Below, in pieces: positions 44,242 to 56,130 of a stretch of 64,000 bases of DNA (within the stretch, counting starts at the first letter, position 1; every line of letters begins with the position of its first letter). The position numbers and the translations under genes are program-made. Source of the DNA: Gonium pectorale (taxonomy: Eukaryota; Chlorophyta; Chlorophyceae; Chlamydomonadales; Volvocaceae); the NCBI GenBank assembly GCA_001584585.1, contig LSYV01000022.1:651035-715034 (forward strand). Reading direction: 5' to 3'. The notes under the pieces are model-generated. The model made no database searches, was not told the origin of the DNA, and saw nothing but the letters and a program-made list of their open reading frames with translations.

Positions 44242-46369
44242 CTAGCTGCTATCCGCGAACGCCGGATGGTTCACGTACGCCTTGTCTCCCAGCGCGTGCA
44301 CCGCCAGCGACTGGATAATGGCATCCTTGGTGACGATGCCCTTGTCCAACATGTACGACAGGATGTCGATGTCGGCCACCTCCCGTACGGGCGGTCGCTG
44401 TACGGCATCCGCAGCTGCTGCAACCACTGCCTCCACGTCTACCAGGGGCTCGTCCAGCTGCGGCGGCTCCTCTGGAGGGTCCTCCCCGCGCTCGGCTGCC
44501 GCCTCCGCCGCCTGCGCCGCGAGCTCGTCCAGCTTGGCGCGCTGCTCCTCCAGCTTGGCCTCCGCCTCCGCGCGGGCCTTCTCCGCGGCCTCCGCGCGAT
44601 CCGCCTCGTACTTGGTGTTCGCCGCCTCCTCCGCCTGCGCCGCCAGCTCCGCCGCCGCCGCCTCGATAGACTCCGGCGTTGCGACCGCGGGCTTGAGCTC
44701 CCGCAGCACAAACGTGGGCCGCTGCCGCACGGCCTCCAGCTCCGCGCCCTGCAGCTGCGCCTCCAGCGACGCCTGGCGCTCCGCCCAGGCGTCAACCGCC
44801 GAGCCGGCTGCGACAGCCGCCGCTGCCACCTTCTCCCGGTTGGCCGCCAGGGCAGCAGCGGCGTCCTCCACGAGCTTGTTGACCACCTGCCGGGCGACCA
44901 CGCCGCGGGCCAGGTAGCCAATGGCCTGCTCCTTGAGCCACGGCATGAAGCCCGTCTCCACCTCCCGGAGCACGGGGTCGTAGATGTAGCCCGAGGACAC
45001 GAGCCGCTCGAAGACCGTGTTAACGATGCCCGACAGGTAGCCGCGCGAAAAGGCGCTGGCCGCGACCTTCTGGCGGACCACGCGCTCGCGCTCGACGCGC
45101 TCGCGCTCCTGCAGCACGCGCCGCTCCTTCTCCTCGAGCTTGCGCCGCTCCGCCGCCTCCATGCGCTGCGTGGCGACGAGCTCCGCGTTGCGGATCTGCT
45201 CGAAGTGCTCCTGGTGCGCACGCATGGCCGCCAGCTCCTCCTCCTCCAGCACCTCCATCAGGCCCTGCTCCAGCACCTTGCCCACCAGCACCTCCAGGAT
45301 GGGCTCCACCTCAAAGTCAAAATCAAACAAGTCACCTGATGGCGTGATGGGAGGTGGTTGGAAGGGCCCGCTAATCAGCTACACGATCGGTCGTATACCA
45401 AGGCGTACGGTAGACTGCGTTTGGCTTTGCCAGCGGCCACCGGCTGCATGCGGGCTGGAAGCTGCTTCACAGCGCATGGCCGAGGCTCACGTATGGGACG
45501 GCCAAGATTTTGTACGCACATGAGTAATGGATGGACTATGTCGCAAGGACCCATGTACGGCCTGTTCAGTCAGCTCTCCGACCCAGAACAGGCAGGCAGG
45601 CCGCCAGGGCCGTGTCCGAGTCTCACAGCACAAGCACAGGAAAAGATCTGCTTGCGGGTCTTCTCCGGGGCCCACCCCTTTAAGCGCTTCGCAAGGCAGC
45701 AGCCTCTGGCCCACCGCTTACCGTTCTCAATTTGCGTTATGGCGTCCGTGCCTGTCTTCTGCGGCACGAAAAGCGGGGTCGGAGGCCTGTCCAGGAAGGC
45801 ATCCGTCTGTGTTGATGTATCAGCCTCCGGTACTGTATCCGTCAGCTCCTCCAAGTACACGTCCGTCTGAATGTCGATGTGCCGGCGCCCATCCACGGCG
45901 TCCGGTGTTCGGGGCGGCAGCGTGCGCGTCGTCTTCTTCTTCCTGCAGTCCAGATTGTGGTAAGTGAGGGCTGAATTTCGAACATGTTGCCAGGATGTGG
46001 GTAGGTGGAGGGCAGCTGCGCACTACGGTTATGACCCGTGGAGCGTGGCGCTTACGTCGCAGGTGGGCTGGGCTTGGTTTGCGTCTGAGTCCCGTCGACG
46101 GGCAGAATGCGCGCCGCGTAAGTGTTGCCTCTTACGACGCGCCGGTCGAACATAATATTAGCGGTGGGCAGCGGCTGGCCCTCATCCTCACGATACTGCA
46201 TGTGGCGGGGCGCGGGGCGCGTCAGCTTCTCCTTCAACCTAAACAAGGAGATACCGACCGTCTGCTTTGGCTGCTCCGCCCCTCCACGTACCTTGGCTCG
46301 CCGTTGCTGAACTGCCTTGGGCTCCGCCGCGTGCGTATACAGCTGCTGTTGAGATTTAGCGTTAACCAT
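44242..46369 (-). CDS. RSP3: Radial spoke protein 3 (flagellar axoneme)
   Basis: RSP3 anchors the radial spoke stalk to the outer doublet and acts as an A-kinase anchoring protein that docks other spoke proteins. Exons 46292-46369, 46056-46195, 45722-45942 and 44242-45335 join in phase to 510 residues, against 516 in Chlamydomonas reinhardtii. Landmarks: QQQLYTHAAEPKAVQQRRAK; NIMFDRRVVRGNTYAARILP; HIDIQTDVYLEELTDTVPEA; the amphipathic anchoring helix ILEVLVGKVLEQGLMEVL at about residues 159-176; a long Glu/Arg coiled coil; ASAFSRGYLSGIVNTVFERL; and a C-terminal Ala/Glu-rich coil ending ALGDKAYVNHPAF. The first intron (46196-46291) is 96 bp and open in frame. A second ATG six bases upstream (46375) is possible. 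It is divergent from the 2Fe-2S protein gene. Confidence 0.97.
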
Positions 46370-46597
46370 TTTCAACTCGTCCGAAGATACAACGTTCGAT
46401 TGCTAACAACGGCTTTTCTCGGGGCCTCGACCAAGCCAGGAAACAGAGGAACTTTTGGTGGAAGTGTGTAGCTATATTGAATGAAGCTCAGTATGTGTGC
46501 CTAGCGCAGACATTGGAGCACCAGCAGAGCCCGAGCTTAGAAATCCGTACAGTACGACAATGCAGCACTTCTGCATTTACAATTTAGCAGCGATTAA
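46370..46597. promoter_or_regulatory. Shared 228-bp divergent promoter, RSP3 and 2Fe-2S gene
   Basis: Only 228 bp lie between the two start codons, so both 5' UTRs and promoters must fit here. The sequence is A+T-richer than the exons, with no clear TATA box. A flagellar gene normally induced on flagellar regrowth shares the region with a probable plastid gene. Confidence 0.5.
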
Positions 46598-47978
46598 ATG
46601 CTTAAAAGAAGAATGCTGGCGCTGGAGCGAAGGGCGGTGGTCCGTCCGGGCATCGCTTCGCGAGGCCTGGGCAAGCGCAGGATTGCGTGCGGGTCTACGG
46701 CCTCGACCCCTACGGTGCAACTGACGGTACAGACAAAGGAGGGGCCAGTCAAAGAGATAACCGTGGAGTCGGGTGACGTGTTGCGAACCGTGCTGCTTGC
46801 GGAGAAGGTCGACCTCTACACGACGTGGGGGAAGGTCTGGCAGTGCGGAGGCGGCGGGCAGTGCGGAACCTGCGTCGTGGAGGTAGGGAGTGTGGCTTGG
46901 GTTCGTCGAGGAGCCATGTGGGGTATTGTGTGGCCAGGGCAAAAGGCGGGAGCCCATGGAACTGCACCATGCATACTGAAGGCATAGGGTCCATGGACAA
47001 GCCGAGCGGTGTACACGCTGCTAAAGGCTTATGCTCTGGGTAGGATCGTTTTCCCTCTCGTTGCACTAGTATGTACGCCTGTTCCGTCTGGCAGAAGTCA
47101 AACCATATCCTCCACGTGCCATGAGCATAGACCTTGCGCTACGTGCCCTTTGCAGGCGAGCATCACTGCTGCCTGCCAACTTGTCTTTGGATTAGCCCGT
47201 TCATGGGGAATACCGAATGTTTATTGTGTGCATGCGGGCTCCAAGGCTAGAGGAAGCCCACACTCTTGCGGCCTCACGGACGCTCATTTTCGTCCCCTTG
47301 ATTGCCGGGCTGCAGGTCAAAGGCGGTGCCGATGTGCTGTCGGAGCGCACGGCCGTCGAAAACAAGAAGCTGGCAGGGGTGGGTTACGGGTCTGGGGTTC
47401 ATGCCTGTCATGAGCAGTTTGCAGGGGTAGGTTGGACAGTGCACGAGGGTTAATGCCCATAGGTCGCGTGTCCGTTGCATGACGATGGATATAGGCTTAG
47501 CCCTGCTTCCTGTACCCTCTGTTGGCCGTTTGGACGCTCAACATGAGAGTCCATACGACTAGCGCACTCCGGACGGTGCTTATATGCAGCGCCCCTTTAC
47601 CCACATTGGCGCCAGCAAGTTTGCGCAGCGCCAGTCATTACTAGTTGTGCGACGTACTGATCCGGGCAGGCGCCTGCGTACCTCACAACCTAGCTCACTA
47701 GAGACAACAGTGAGGCCAAGAGTAGCCAGCAAGGGCGACGCTTTGCCAGGCGAGGCCTTGCCTTGAGTATGGCACGGGACTGGAGAAGGTTAAGGCGCAT
47801 CCGCTTGCATACGCGTAGGCACCCGCCCGCCCATAATGCATGCGTGAATCCGCGTATATGCGCCGTGACCTACTACTGCCTGCCTCAGAAGCCGTCAAGC
47901 TGGAGGCTGGCGTGCCAGACTCTGGTTGGAGACGGGGAAAACAGCGGAGCCGTCGTCATCGCCACCAAGCCGCAGTGA
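46598..47978 (+). CDS. 2Fe-2S ferredoxin-like protein, PnsB3/NDF4-like, probably plastid
   Basis: Exons 46598-46882, 47316-47378 and 47889-47978 join in phase to 145 residues. The first 40 residues are Arg/Ser/Ala-rich without acidic residues (MLALERRAVVRPGIASRG), as in algal chloroplast transit peptides. A beta-rich part follows (VQLTVQTKEGPVKEITVESG), then the cluster motif QCGGGGQCGTCVVEV, a spacer with LSERTAVENKKL, and the fourth cysteine in SSWRLACQTLVG. This C-x5-C-x2-C...C order fits a plant-type 2Fe-2S cluster. The spacer and C-terminus resemble plant PnsB3 (NDF4), a subunit of the plastid NDH complex. Chlorophyte algae such as Chlamydomonas are generally held to lack plastid NDH, so the role here is open. 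A TGTAA at about 48633 may end the transcript. Confidence 0.85.
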
Positions 47979-49092
47979 GGCAGTGAGGCCGCTGGACGTG
48001 GAGTCTCTGGAGCGATGTTCGCGCTTCGAAAGGCGGAGTAATGACGTATGGAGGCGGTGTGACTACCATGCTCAGGCTCGAAGGATATACGGAGGTGTGA
48101 CTAGCGTGCGCTGGTATACCGAATGGAGCTACCAGTGTTCTACGGAACGTCCACTGATGGCACCTGCATGCCGCAGAGGGAGCGAACAGGACGATCATAT
48201 GTAGGACGTAAGAACCATTTTTGGCAGGGGCGTTGAGAACAAGTTGACGAGAGGAATGATACGAGTTGAGAGTAGGAGCTGGCAGAGAGGCTCTGCGGGC
48301 TGAGGGAGTGTGCGCTGATAATCGGGAGTGCTTCGAAAGTGCTGCGTGAGAGGTACAAATCAGTCGATGTACAGGTCAGATGCGGGGATGAGTGTGCAGG
48401 TGGGAAAGGAGCTTCTAGCCTGTGTAGAATGACCAGGGAATGACGCCCATTTTATGTATGGGTGGGCGGTAATGGGTTTGCTCGAGGCTAGTAAGCAACG
48501 ATAGTGCCCTGGCCCGGTTGCAAGGAGAGCGCTCTGTGTTTGTCAAGGCTCAGGAGAGGTAGGGGCCTTTGGATGGTAGGAGGGTACACAGCTACACACG
48601 AGGGTACCAACGGTCGGACGACGGTCGGGTGTGTTGTAAAACGAGATGATTTGCGCAATGGCATGCTTTACTAAAACGCGTGCGCTCCTGTGCGGGAAAC
48701 CATGATGCCGCAGTGAGCCATGGGACAGGCCGATGGAAACAAACGGGGACTGGTGCCAAAGACACTTCTTATTCATGTCTTCCTTGAAACCGTCAGCAGC
48801 TAGTGTGTCCGGTGTTCGCATCTGCCAACGGCCGAAAGCGACAGATAGTGGACTTCCTCGGCGAGCAATAAATTTTGCACCTGTGGGCACAACGACAATC
48901 ACAAGATCACATGTAGTCTTAGAATAATGTTTCGCGCCCTCATTCTGCGTGAGGGCTAGGCTCGCCCGGCATAGCCCTATGCAACCGCACATACATATGA
49001 CATGATGCTCTTAGCCTCTACGCCGGTCACAGGCTGCTTGAAGGGGTTGGGGCGACACAGGGCTGTCAGGTATCGGTAGCGGCCCCACCGAA
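47979..49092. other. Intergenic, no gene seen
   Basis: Holds the probable 3' UTR of the 2Fe-2S gene, with TGTAA at about 48633, and the promoter of the next gene. No open frame shows codon bias. An ORF at 48543-48992 (minus) has none of the expected composition. Confidence 0.4.
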
Positions 49093-52000
49093 ATGAAGCG
49101 GCTCTTTGCATGCTTCTCTGGCTTCAACCAGCAACAGCCCGGCGGCCACGGCCATTCAGGCAGCGCCGCTCAGCTCGATGTGGCGAGGACGTTGAGGCGC
49201 CAACCTGACTCAACTCCTGTGGCAGCAGACGCCCCGTCTGGTGCTCCTGGTGTGAGTGGCGGGTCTCGCGCGCAGAACCGGCCTGCATCGGCGTCCGCGG
49301 CGGACGCGCGGATGGGCAGTCGCTCCAGTGCCGGGGGCGCTCAGCATAACCCTGAGGCAGCCAACACCACCGGCGTCCGGTGGGCAGCGCAGGACGCGCC
49401 ACGGCTCAGCTTGGACTGCGGCATGGGCGCCGGGCCGGCCCACACACCGCCAGCCGCTCCTGGAGCAACCGACACGCCCTTCATACAGTTCGTGCCGCAC
49501 CCGCCCGTCTCGTCCGCCGTCGACCCCCGACAGCAGCTCATGCCCCCCGTCCGGCCCAGCCTTGACACAAACAGCGACGCCCTGCTAGACTCTCCCAATA
49601 CCCCCTCGGACGGGAGCAGCGCCGGCAGCGGCGCGCTGGCGGTCCGCGGCGGCTCGGCGGCGGCCGCGCTGGCGCTCAGCACCGGCGAGGGCCCCGGCGG
49701 CCCCCGCCAGCTGGTGACGCGAGTGCTCCGCGGGCGGGCCAGCCTGGATGCGATGCTCATGTTTGGCGCGCTCGTCCGCGCGGTGGACGAGGCGGGACTC
49801 GCGGTCGGTGTGCCGGGCCTGGGGCCGCGCCTGGAGCGCATCGAGAGCGGCGACCTGCCTGCCGGCGAGGAGGGCCACCCGCACCACCCGTGTCATCAGC
49901 AGGCGGGGCAGGGGGATCGGGATCGGGCCGGCGGTCATGGCGGACAGGGCGGGCAGGGCTCCGCGCCCGGTGCGGAGGGGACCGCGCCTGGCGAGTCGGG
50001 AGGCGTCCGGAAGGGGAGCCACGAGGAGGATGCCTCGGCACCCAAGCCGCTCTGGCGCGGGCGGAGGTGGTCAGCTGCGGCGAGTGTTGTGCCCTCCGCG
50101 CCTGTCAACGTGCCGGCGCCTTCCGGCGCGGCGGCGGCGCGGGCCGGGGACGTCACCAGCGGCAGCGGCTCCGCGCCGCAGCAGTCGGGCGGCGGGGGGT
50201 TCACCTTCTCCGCCCCGACCGTCAGCAGCAATAGCCCCCACGCCAGCGGCGAGAACAGCCTGCCGGCCAACTCCGACACCCGCCTGGCCTTGGGGCGGCA
50301 CCAGCAGCCGCAGCAGCAGCAGCCAGGGCCACCAACTGTCCAGCAGTCTGTGGACGCGCAGGTGCTGGAGATGTTTGTGCGCCTACTCACCCTCACGTCC
50401 ACCACCGGCGAGGCGGAGCTGCTCAGCAGCCAGCTTGCGGGCATTGACCGGAGCTCGGTGGGCGCCGGCAGCGGGCCAGCCCCAGGCAGCGGGGGAGGGG
50501 CCGGGGGAGGGGGCACTGGGGGCGCCGGAGGCGGGCGGCAGGGCATGGCGCGCAGCGCCAGCGACCGGCGCGGGAGGCACGCACAGGAGGGGCGCCTGGT
50601 GGGCCGGCGGGGCCGCGGCCGCGCGCGTGGCAGCGGCGGCAACGAGGTGGCGGCGGCTCTGGCGGCGGCGTCGATGGGCGAAGGGGCGGCGTCCACTACG
50701 GCAAACTCGTCGGCGGTCGGCCCCGGCGGCAGCGCGCCGCTTCTCATGCTGCCGGCCGGCGCTCATGCAAACCGGCGTAACAGCTGGGACGTCCCGATCG
50801 CGCAGCCCGGGGCACTGGCGGCGGCGGCGGCAGCCGCCGCCGCAATCCTCCGCGCCTCGGCGGGCGGCACGTCGATCCGCAGTGGCGGCGGTGGCGGCGG
50901 CGGTGGCGGCGGCGCGGCCGGCGGAGCTACGTCATTCAACACGGGCGACGCCAGCAGCTCCCGGATCTTGCCGCTGGCGCCGTCGCCGCTGGGTCCGGGC
51001 TACGGCGGGGAATCTTCCGGGACGCCAGGGCTGGGGGGCCTGGTGCTGGTGGGTGCCCTTTCCCGCCAGTTTTCGCGCCAGCTGTCGCAGGGCGTCGGCA
51101 CCAGCGCCACCTCCCTCATCCGGCTGCCAACTGGCAGCGGTAGCATCCGCGATGTGCTGTCACGCATACAGCAGCACAACAACGTCGAGGTGAGCTTTGA
51201 AGCTCGCGCGTGGGGTTCAGATAGTTTGAGGAGCGTTATTGCTTGAGAAGCCTGGGCTGCTTGCCGTCCTGTTGTGGCCCTGGGCGGCGCATGGGTGACT
51301 GGTCGCATAAGTGGGCCGCCAGGCATGGGCGGGGCGCCATGTGATGCGCGCAATCGCCCGCATGCCCTTCGTAGTTGTGCGGGTGTGAACATGGTGGGTA
51401 CCTAGGAGCGGACTTGCGGGGCGCGCGATGAGAACGACTGTTCCGTGCGCGTCGTCCGCCGCGGCGGCCCCTGATCCGCCCGCCCGCTGCCCTCAACATC
51501 CCCCGGCTCATCGCCGGAGCTACCCCCGCTGTCACCTCCTCTGCGACGGCTGCCTGCGCTCGTCACCATCCCCTCCATATGACCCTCCCGCGCAGACCAA
51601 CGGCCATAGCAACTCCGACAGCTGGTCGGCCCACACCGGCCTGGCCTCGCTCTTCGACGTGCACCTCACGGCGGCCCTGCGGCGCAACGGCGCGGTGCGG
51701 ACCTTCAAGCGCGCTGTGTGCGGCGACCCAGGCAACGTGAGCCCCCGCACGTCGGCGTCGTCCGGACTCAGCCAGGGCACAGGTGTGCCGGGGGCAGCTG
51801 GGGACGGGGCGGGGCCCCGGGGCGGGAGCGGAGGCGGTTGGGAACGACTGGGGCTGGGGGCGGCTGAGGACGGGGCTGGGGACGGGGGCGGTTGGGACTG
51901 GGGACGGGTGCGGGGGCGGGGATGGGAGTGGGGGTTGCTGGTTATGGGTCCTCTGCAGCCATGCGCGATGGGCAGAGGGCCCCGACGGATCCGCCTTGCC

Positions 52001-53770
52001 CAGCAAGACCTGCGGTGGTGGCGATGGGGATGATGGTGGCGGGAGGAATGCCGGCACGGCAACGGCACGCCCCCAGAGCACTCGAGGCCGCTGCTTCGCA
52101 TGCCGCTCAGGTGTCGGCCATTCACCCGACCGCCGGCGCCCGCCATGTGCATCGGTCTCCCGGTCTGTGCACCTCCTTGCCTCCCATCCGCCAGCGAGCT
52201 GCAGCAAACTGCCTCCAACGCCCTCGGCCCCATCCCACGTGCTGGGGGTGGCACAGCTGGGAACCTGTCGCTACTCAGCCGGCGGCGAATAGTGATGGCA
52301 TGCGCCTTTGGCTCCTCTGCTGAGGATGCCTTCTTAACCCTGTAATCACCTAGCGCGTACCCCGCCGCAGGCTCCGCCCAGCGCCTGGAGTCATCGCTTG
52401 GCTTCACGGGCAGCCTGGCCGTCCCCGACCCCCGCCGCCGCGCCAGTACTATCATCGGGCTCACATCGCCGGCCCAGGGGCCGTCGGGCGCCGACGGTGC
52501 TGCCGCCGGCGTGAGCCAGCTTGGCGCGGCCGCCGCTGGGGCGTTTAGCTCCGCTCCGCCGCCAACCGCGCCGCCGGGCACGGCCCATGCGGTGATGCAG
52601 CTCTCCTCCATAAGCACGATCCCATCCATCCGGAATTCGCCGATCGTGTTAGACGGACGCAGCAGCGCCGGCACGGCCGAGGGACACAGCACCGGCCTCC
52701 CGCGTCACCGCCTGCCACCCCAGCTGCTCTCTCCACCGCAGCACCACCAAAACCTGCAGGGGTACCAAAACCACCAGAACCACCAACATCAACACCAACA
52801 CCAGCAGCACCACCAGCTGCATCACGGCCAGCAGCAATACCCGCGCAATCCGCGCGTCCCGTCGCCGCTGCACGGCATGCCCCGTGCCGGGCCGCCAGGC
52901 TCCCGGGCGCCGGGCCCCGACCAGCTGCGGGCCTTCGTCGAGATGCAGCAGCGGCGGCACAACGCGGCACGGCAGGCCGGCATGGAGGGGCTGGTGGAGA
53001 CGCTGGGCTCCGTAGGGTCGCCGCCCCATCGCGCCGGGGCCGAGGGACGGCAGCGGGGCCAGGGACAGGGCCCGGCGGAGGAGCGGCAGGGCCAGTCGCG
53101 TTCCCCGCCGACGGGCCTGCAGTCGGGGGCCGGCGGGGCCCCACAGCAGCCGCAAGCGTCCCAGGGCCAGGGCCAGGGCCGGAGCACCGCCCGCGCGTGC
53201 TCCTACTGTGGCGTCGCCGTCGGCCCCTCCGGCGAGTGTGCCTGCGCCGCTCGATGGGCGGGCTCGGGTCAGCGGCGCAGCCTGTCGCTCGGCCACGGCG
53301 GCGCCTGGCTGCCAGGCGCCGGGCAGGGCGGCGCCGCTGGCGGCGGCGGCTGCGGCAGCGGCCGAGAGCCATCGCTCCAAATGATGCTGCCGGCGGCAGA
53401 CGAGCCTGTGTGGACCGCAGCTTCCACCGGTGCCGCAGCGCTGGCCACGGGGCCAGCGGGGCAACAGTCACGGCCGCAGCTTTTGTGGGGGAAGCAGGCC
53501 GGCAGTGGCGGCGGCGGCGGCGGCGCGGGGCCAGCTTTGGCTCCGCTGCCGCTGCCAGCCGGGATGATGGCATCGGTCCCCAGCGCCAGCCTGGAGTTCT
53601 CGCGGTACAGCTGGGATACGGATTGGGGCCCCAACCTGCAAGGCGGCCGCAGCGGCGGCGGCCCCGGCGGCGGCGGCGGGGTCGAAGATGACGCGTTCAC
53701 GTGCACCAACCGGAGCAGCTTCTCGCAAGGCACGATGGGCGCGATGGGCACGCAGTATGATCTGGGGTGA
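49093..53770 (+). CDS. Large low-complexity protein of unknown function
   Basis: Exons 49093-51189, 51596-51736 and 52382-53770 join in phase to 1,208 residues with strong codon bias. The start MKRLFACFSGF is basic and hydrophobic with one cysteine near the N-terminus, so membrane attachment by acylation is conceivable. Most of the chain is Gly/Ala/Ser/Gln-rich with Gly runs, an Ala run and His/Gln runs (HQHQHQHQQHH). Conserved-looking islands: RASLDAMLMFGALVRAVDEA; DAQVLEMFVRLLTLTSTTGE; RQFSRQLSQGVGTSATSLIR; exon 2 SWSAHTGLASLFDVHLTAAL; the small Cys cluster ACSYCGVAVGPSGECAC; and SLEFSRYSWDTDWGP near the end. No known domain is recognised. Exon 3 could instead start 13 bp upstream, but only the CGCCCAG acceptor used here keeps phase. 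It may be an assembly-prone scaffold or signalling protein; function unknown. Confidence 0.7.
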
Positions 53771-56130
53771 TGGACCCCAGGGGCGCTCGGCTGCACTCTG
53801 GGTTTGATGGGGGCGGGATCCGTGTCGCTCCCGCACGTGGTCGGGGCATTGAAGGGAAAGGAGAATGAACAAGTTGAAGGAGAGAAGCGTGGAGGGCGGG
53901 GTTGGCATGGGGACAGGCGCGTGCCGGCCCACTGCGCTGCACGCTCCTGGCCCTGTGTTCTGCACGCCGCTGCTCGCATGGATAGGTCCTCGTGTAGCCG
54001 TCTATATAGTGGGGCCCCCGTGGCGGTGCAGCCTCTGCTTCTGGCTGCCCTGAGCTGGGGGGACCTTGGGGTCCACACAGCTAGTGGCTGCGGTTCCGTC
54101 GAGAGGCTTATCTTTGGTGGCAGCACTTAGGAAGAGGGACGATTGGCTTGGTATTTCGCGCCCAGCGTATATCATTTGATGCTGTTGGGGGGATTCGCAG
54201 ACGCAAACTGTGTGGAATGGAGAATGTGGGTGCGCTATAGATAGACCCGGACTGGTGGGACATCTGAGAGCCGGTGACGCCCGCCCGTGTCCGGGTCCGG
54301 CGCACCCAAGGAGTTTTCCGCTTGAGAAATGGTCCAAGCACTGGCTGAGTGGTGGCGACGCAGGGAGCGTGAGGCGGGCTGCTGCTGCTGGGCTATCTGC
54401 TGCGGGCGCCCCGCGCTGGTGCCTGCCGCCTTGCGTACCGGTAGGGGGAGGGACCGAATGCCGCTGGCAGATGGCTGTGGCAGCAGGTGTACCCGCGGTT
54501 TGATGGGAAGGAGAGCCTAGCCCCCATGCATTGCGGGACTATGCGGTGCTGCTGCCGCCGTTGCAGCGACCTAGCCTGGGGGACCCTGTGTGTCCTGCAA
54601 CCTGCATGCAGCCTTCATGCAGCCCTGGTCTTGCGCGTGCATGCAGTATACCGGTGGGGACATGCAGCAGCGAGGCGGCGGGTGGGGTGCCCCGAGCGGT
54701 TGAGCGCTTCGCAGGCTAGAGTGCTACTGGTTGTCGTGGGCTGTTGTCGAGTGCCTTTGGTAGGGTGTGGCGTAGAGCGGCCTGCGAGGTAGGAGTTGCT
54801 ATGTGTCGTCGTCTGAGCTGCAGTTTCTGCGTGCCGTGTCAAATCCTGACGCGTCTCATTGGAGGGTTGTCGTACCGCTGTGAATCCGTACGACCCCGGC
54901 ATCGCATGTGGCATGCCTGGCGGTGTGTGTACCATCCCATTACGTCTTCGAAATTCTTGTGTGTACCCAAGCTGAAGAATGCATGACTGCGCGCTGTTCG
55001 GGTGGGGCCGCCGTTTGGGCCCTTCGTTCGTTAGTTGGGGTACGCGGATCGGAACATATGGTCAGGCAGGTGGCTTGCGCGCTGCAACATTCGAAGGCGG
55101 TCATTTCCCGGAGGCTCGGGGATGCATCAGGTGGTCACGAGCTTGCTATCGTTGTCAGTGCCAGCGTGTCCTGTATCTTACATACCCCAGGGCCATACGT
55201 GGTACAATGTCGTGTCGTGTCGTACATACTTTTGATTTCTATACCAGTTTTGAGCAGTGTTGTGTGCTCGAATCAGGGCCTTGGCAATGCCCCCGAAATG
55301 CCACGGATGCAATGTAACTCATCCTGCACATCCTACATGACTGGTGACACCAACTGGTGACACCAACGAACAACCAGCACGCATACTGCTCTTGCATGTT
55401 GGGCGGTGTTAGCACGGCAACAGGTTACAGGTTACACGTCCGTCAAAGCCGGGGGGCCATGGACGAATTGCGAATATTGGGGTGGGGGAGCGGGTTATGG
55501 TCCTCGTCTCTACCCCGCTTCAGCGCCTGACGCCGAAGTATGGCGTGCCTGGTATCCCAGTCAGCCTGTAGGTAGGCTCCCACCGCAGCTGGCGGGGCCT
55601 GCTTCATAATAGTAATCATGTTGCAATGCCTAAGGCCCAAAGCAGTCTCGCAGCACGGCACTCCCCTTGGATCTGCATCAAAGGGGGCACTCACATTGAC
55701 GCTACAACAACAACAACAGTCGCAACAGCAGGCAATGTACCCAAGCTGCTACGCAGCGCCCCTTCCATTCGCTGCTTGCCTTCGTCGCGGTGGCTCCCTC
55801 GCGGTGGCTCTGCACCTCTCCAATCTTTTGGCCCCCCTGCACTCCGTGAAACAATGACGGTGCAATGCCGTAAGTACTGCACGCGACGGTGCGGGCGCCC
55901 TAACGCACGCGGGGCGGCACCTGGGAGCGCAGCAGCCCAGAAGACGACCAGCCCCACAAAGAGCACGGGCCCCCGTAGCATCCTCCTGCCACACAGCAGC
56001 CTGCCAACGAATCCCGTCAGCAGGTTTCACTATCCGCGCACTCGCTGCGCGCACCACCGGACCCCTGCCCTCTCAACGCCTCCGTCGTTGCCCTACCCTT
56101 CTGTCCTCGCTCCTCACGACTCCCCTCGCC
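53771..56130. other. Intergenic, 2.4 kb, no gene seen
   Basis: No conserved frame on either strand. On the minus strand two TGTAACC words at about 55423-55436 could be polyadenylation signals for the ML-domain gene, 700 bp past its stop. The small direct repeat CTGGTGACACCAA occurs twice at about 55340-55365. A pyrimidine-rich run precedes 56131. Confidence 0.4.

Noticed and set aside
44164..45339. Plus-strand frame of 391 codons
   Set aside because: Complement of the last RSP3 exon, whose minus-strand product is unmistakable.
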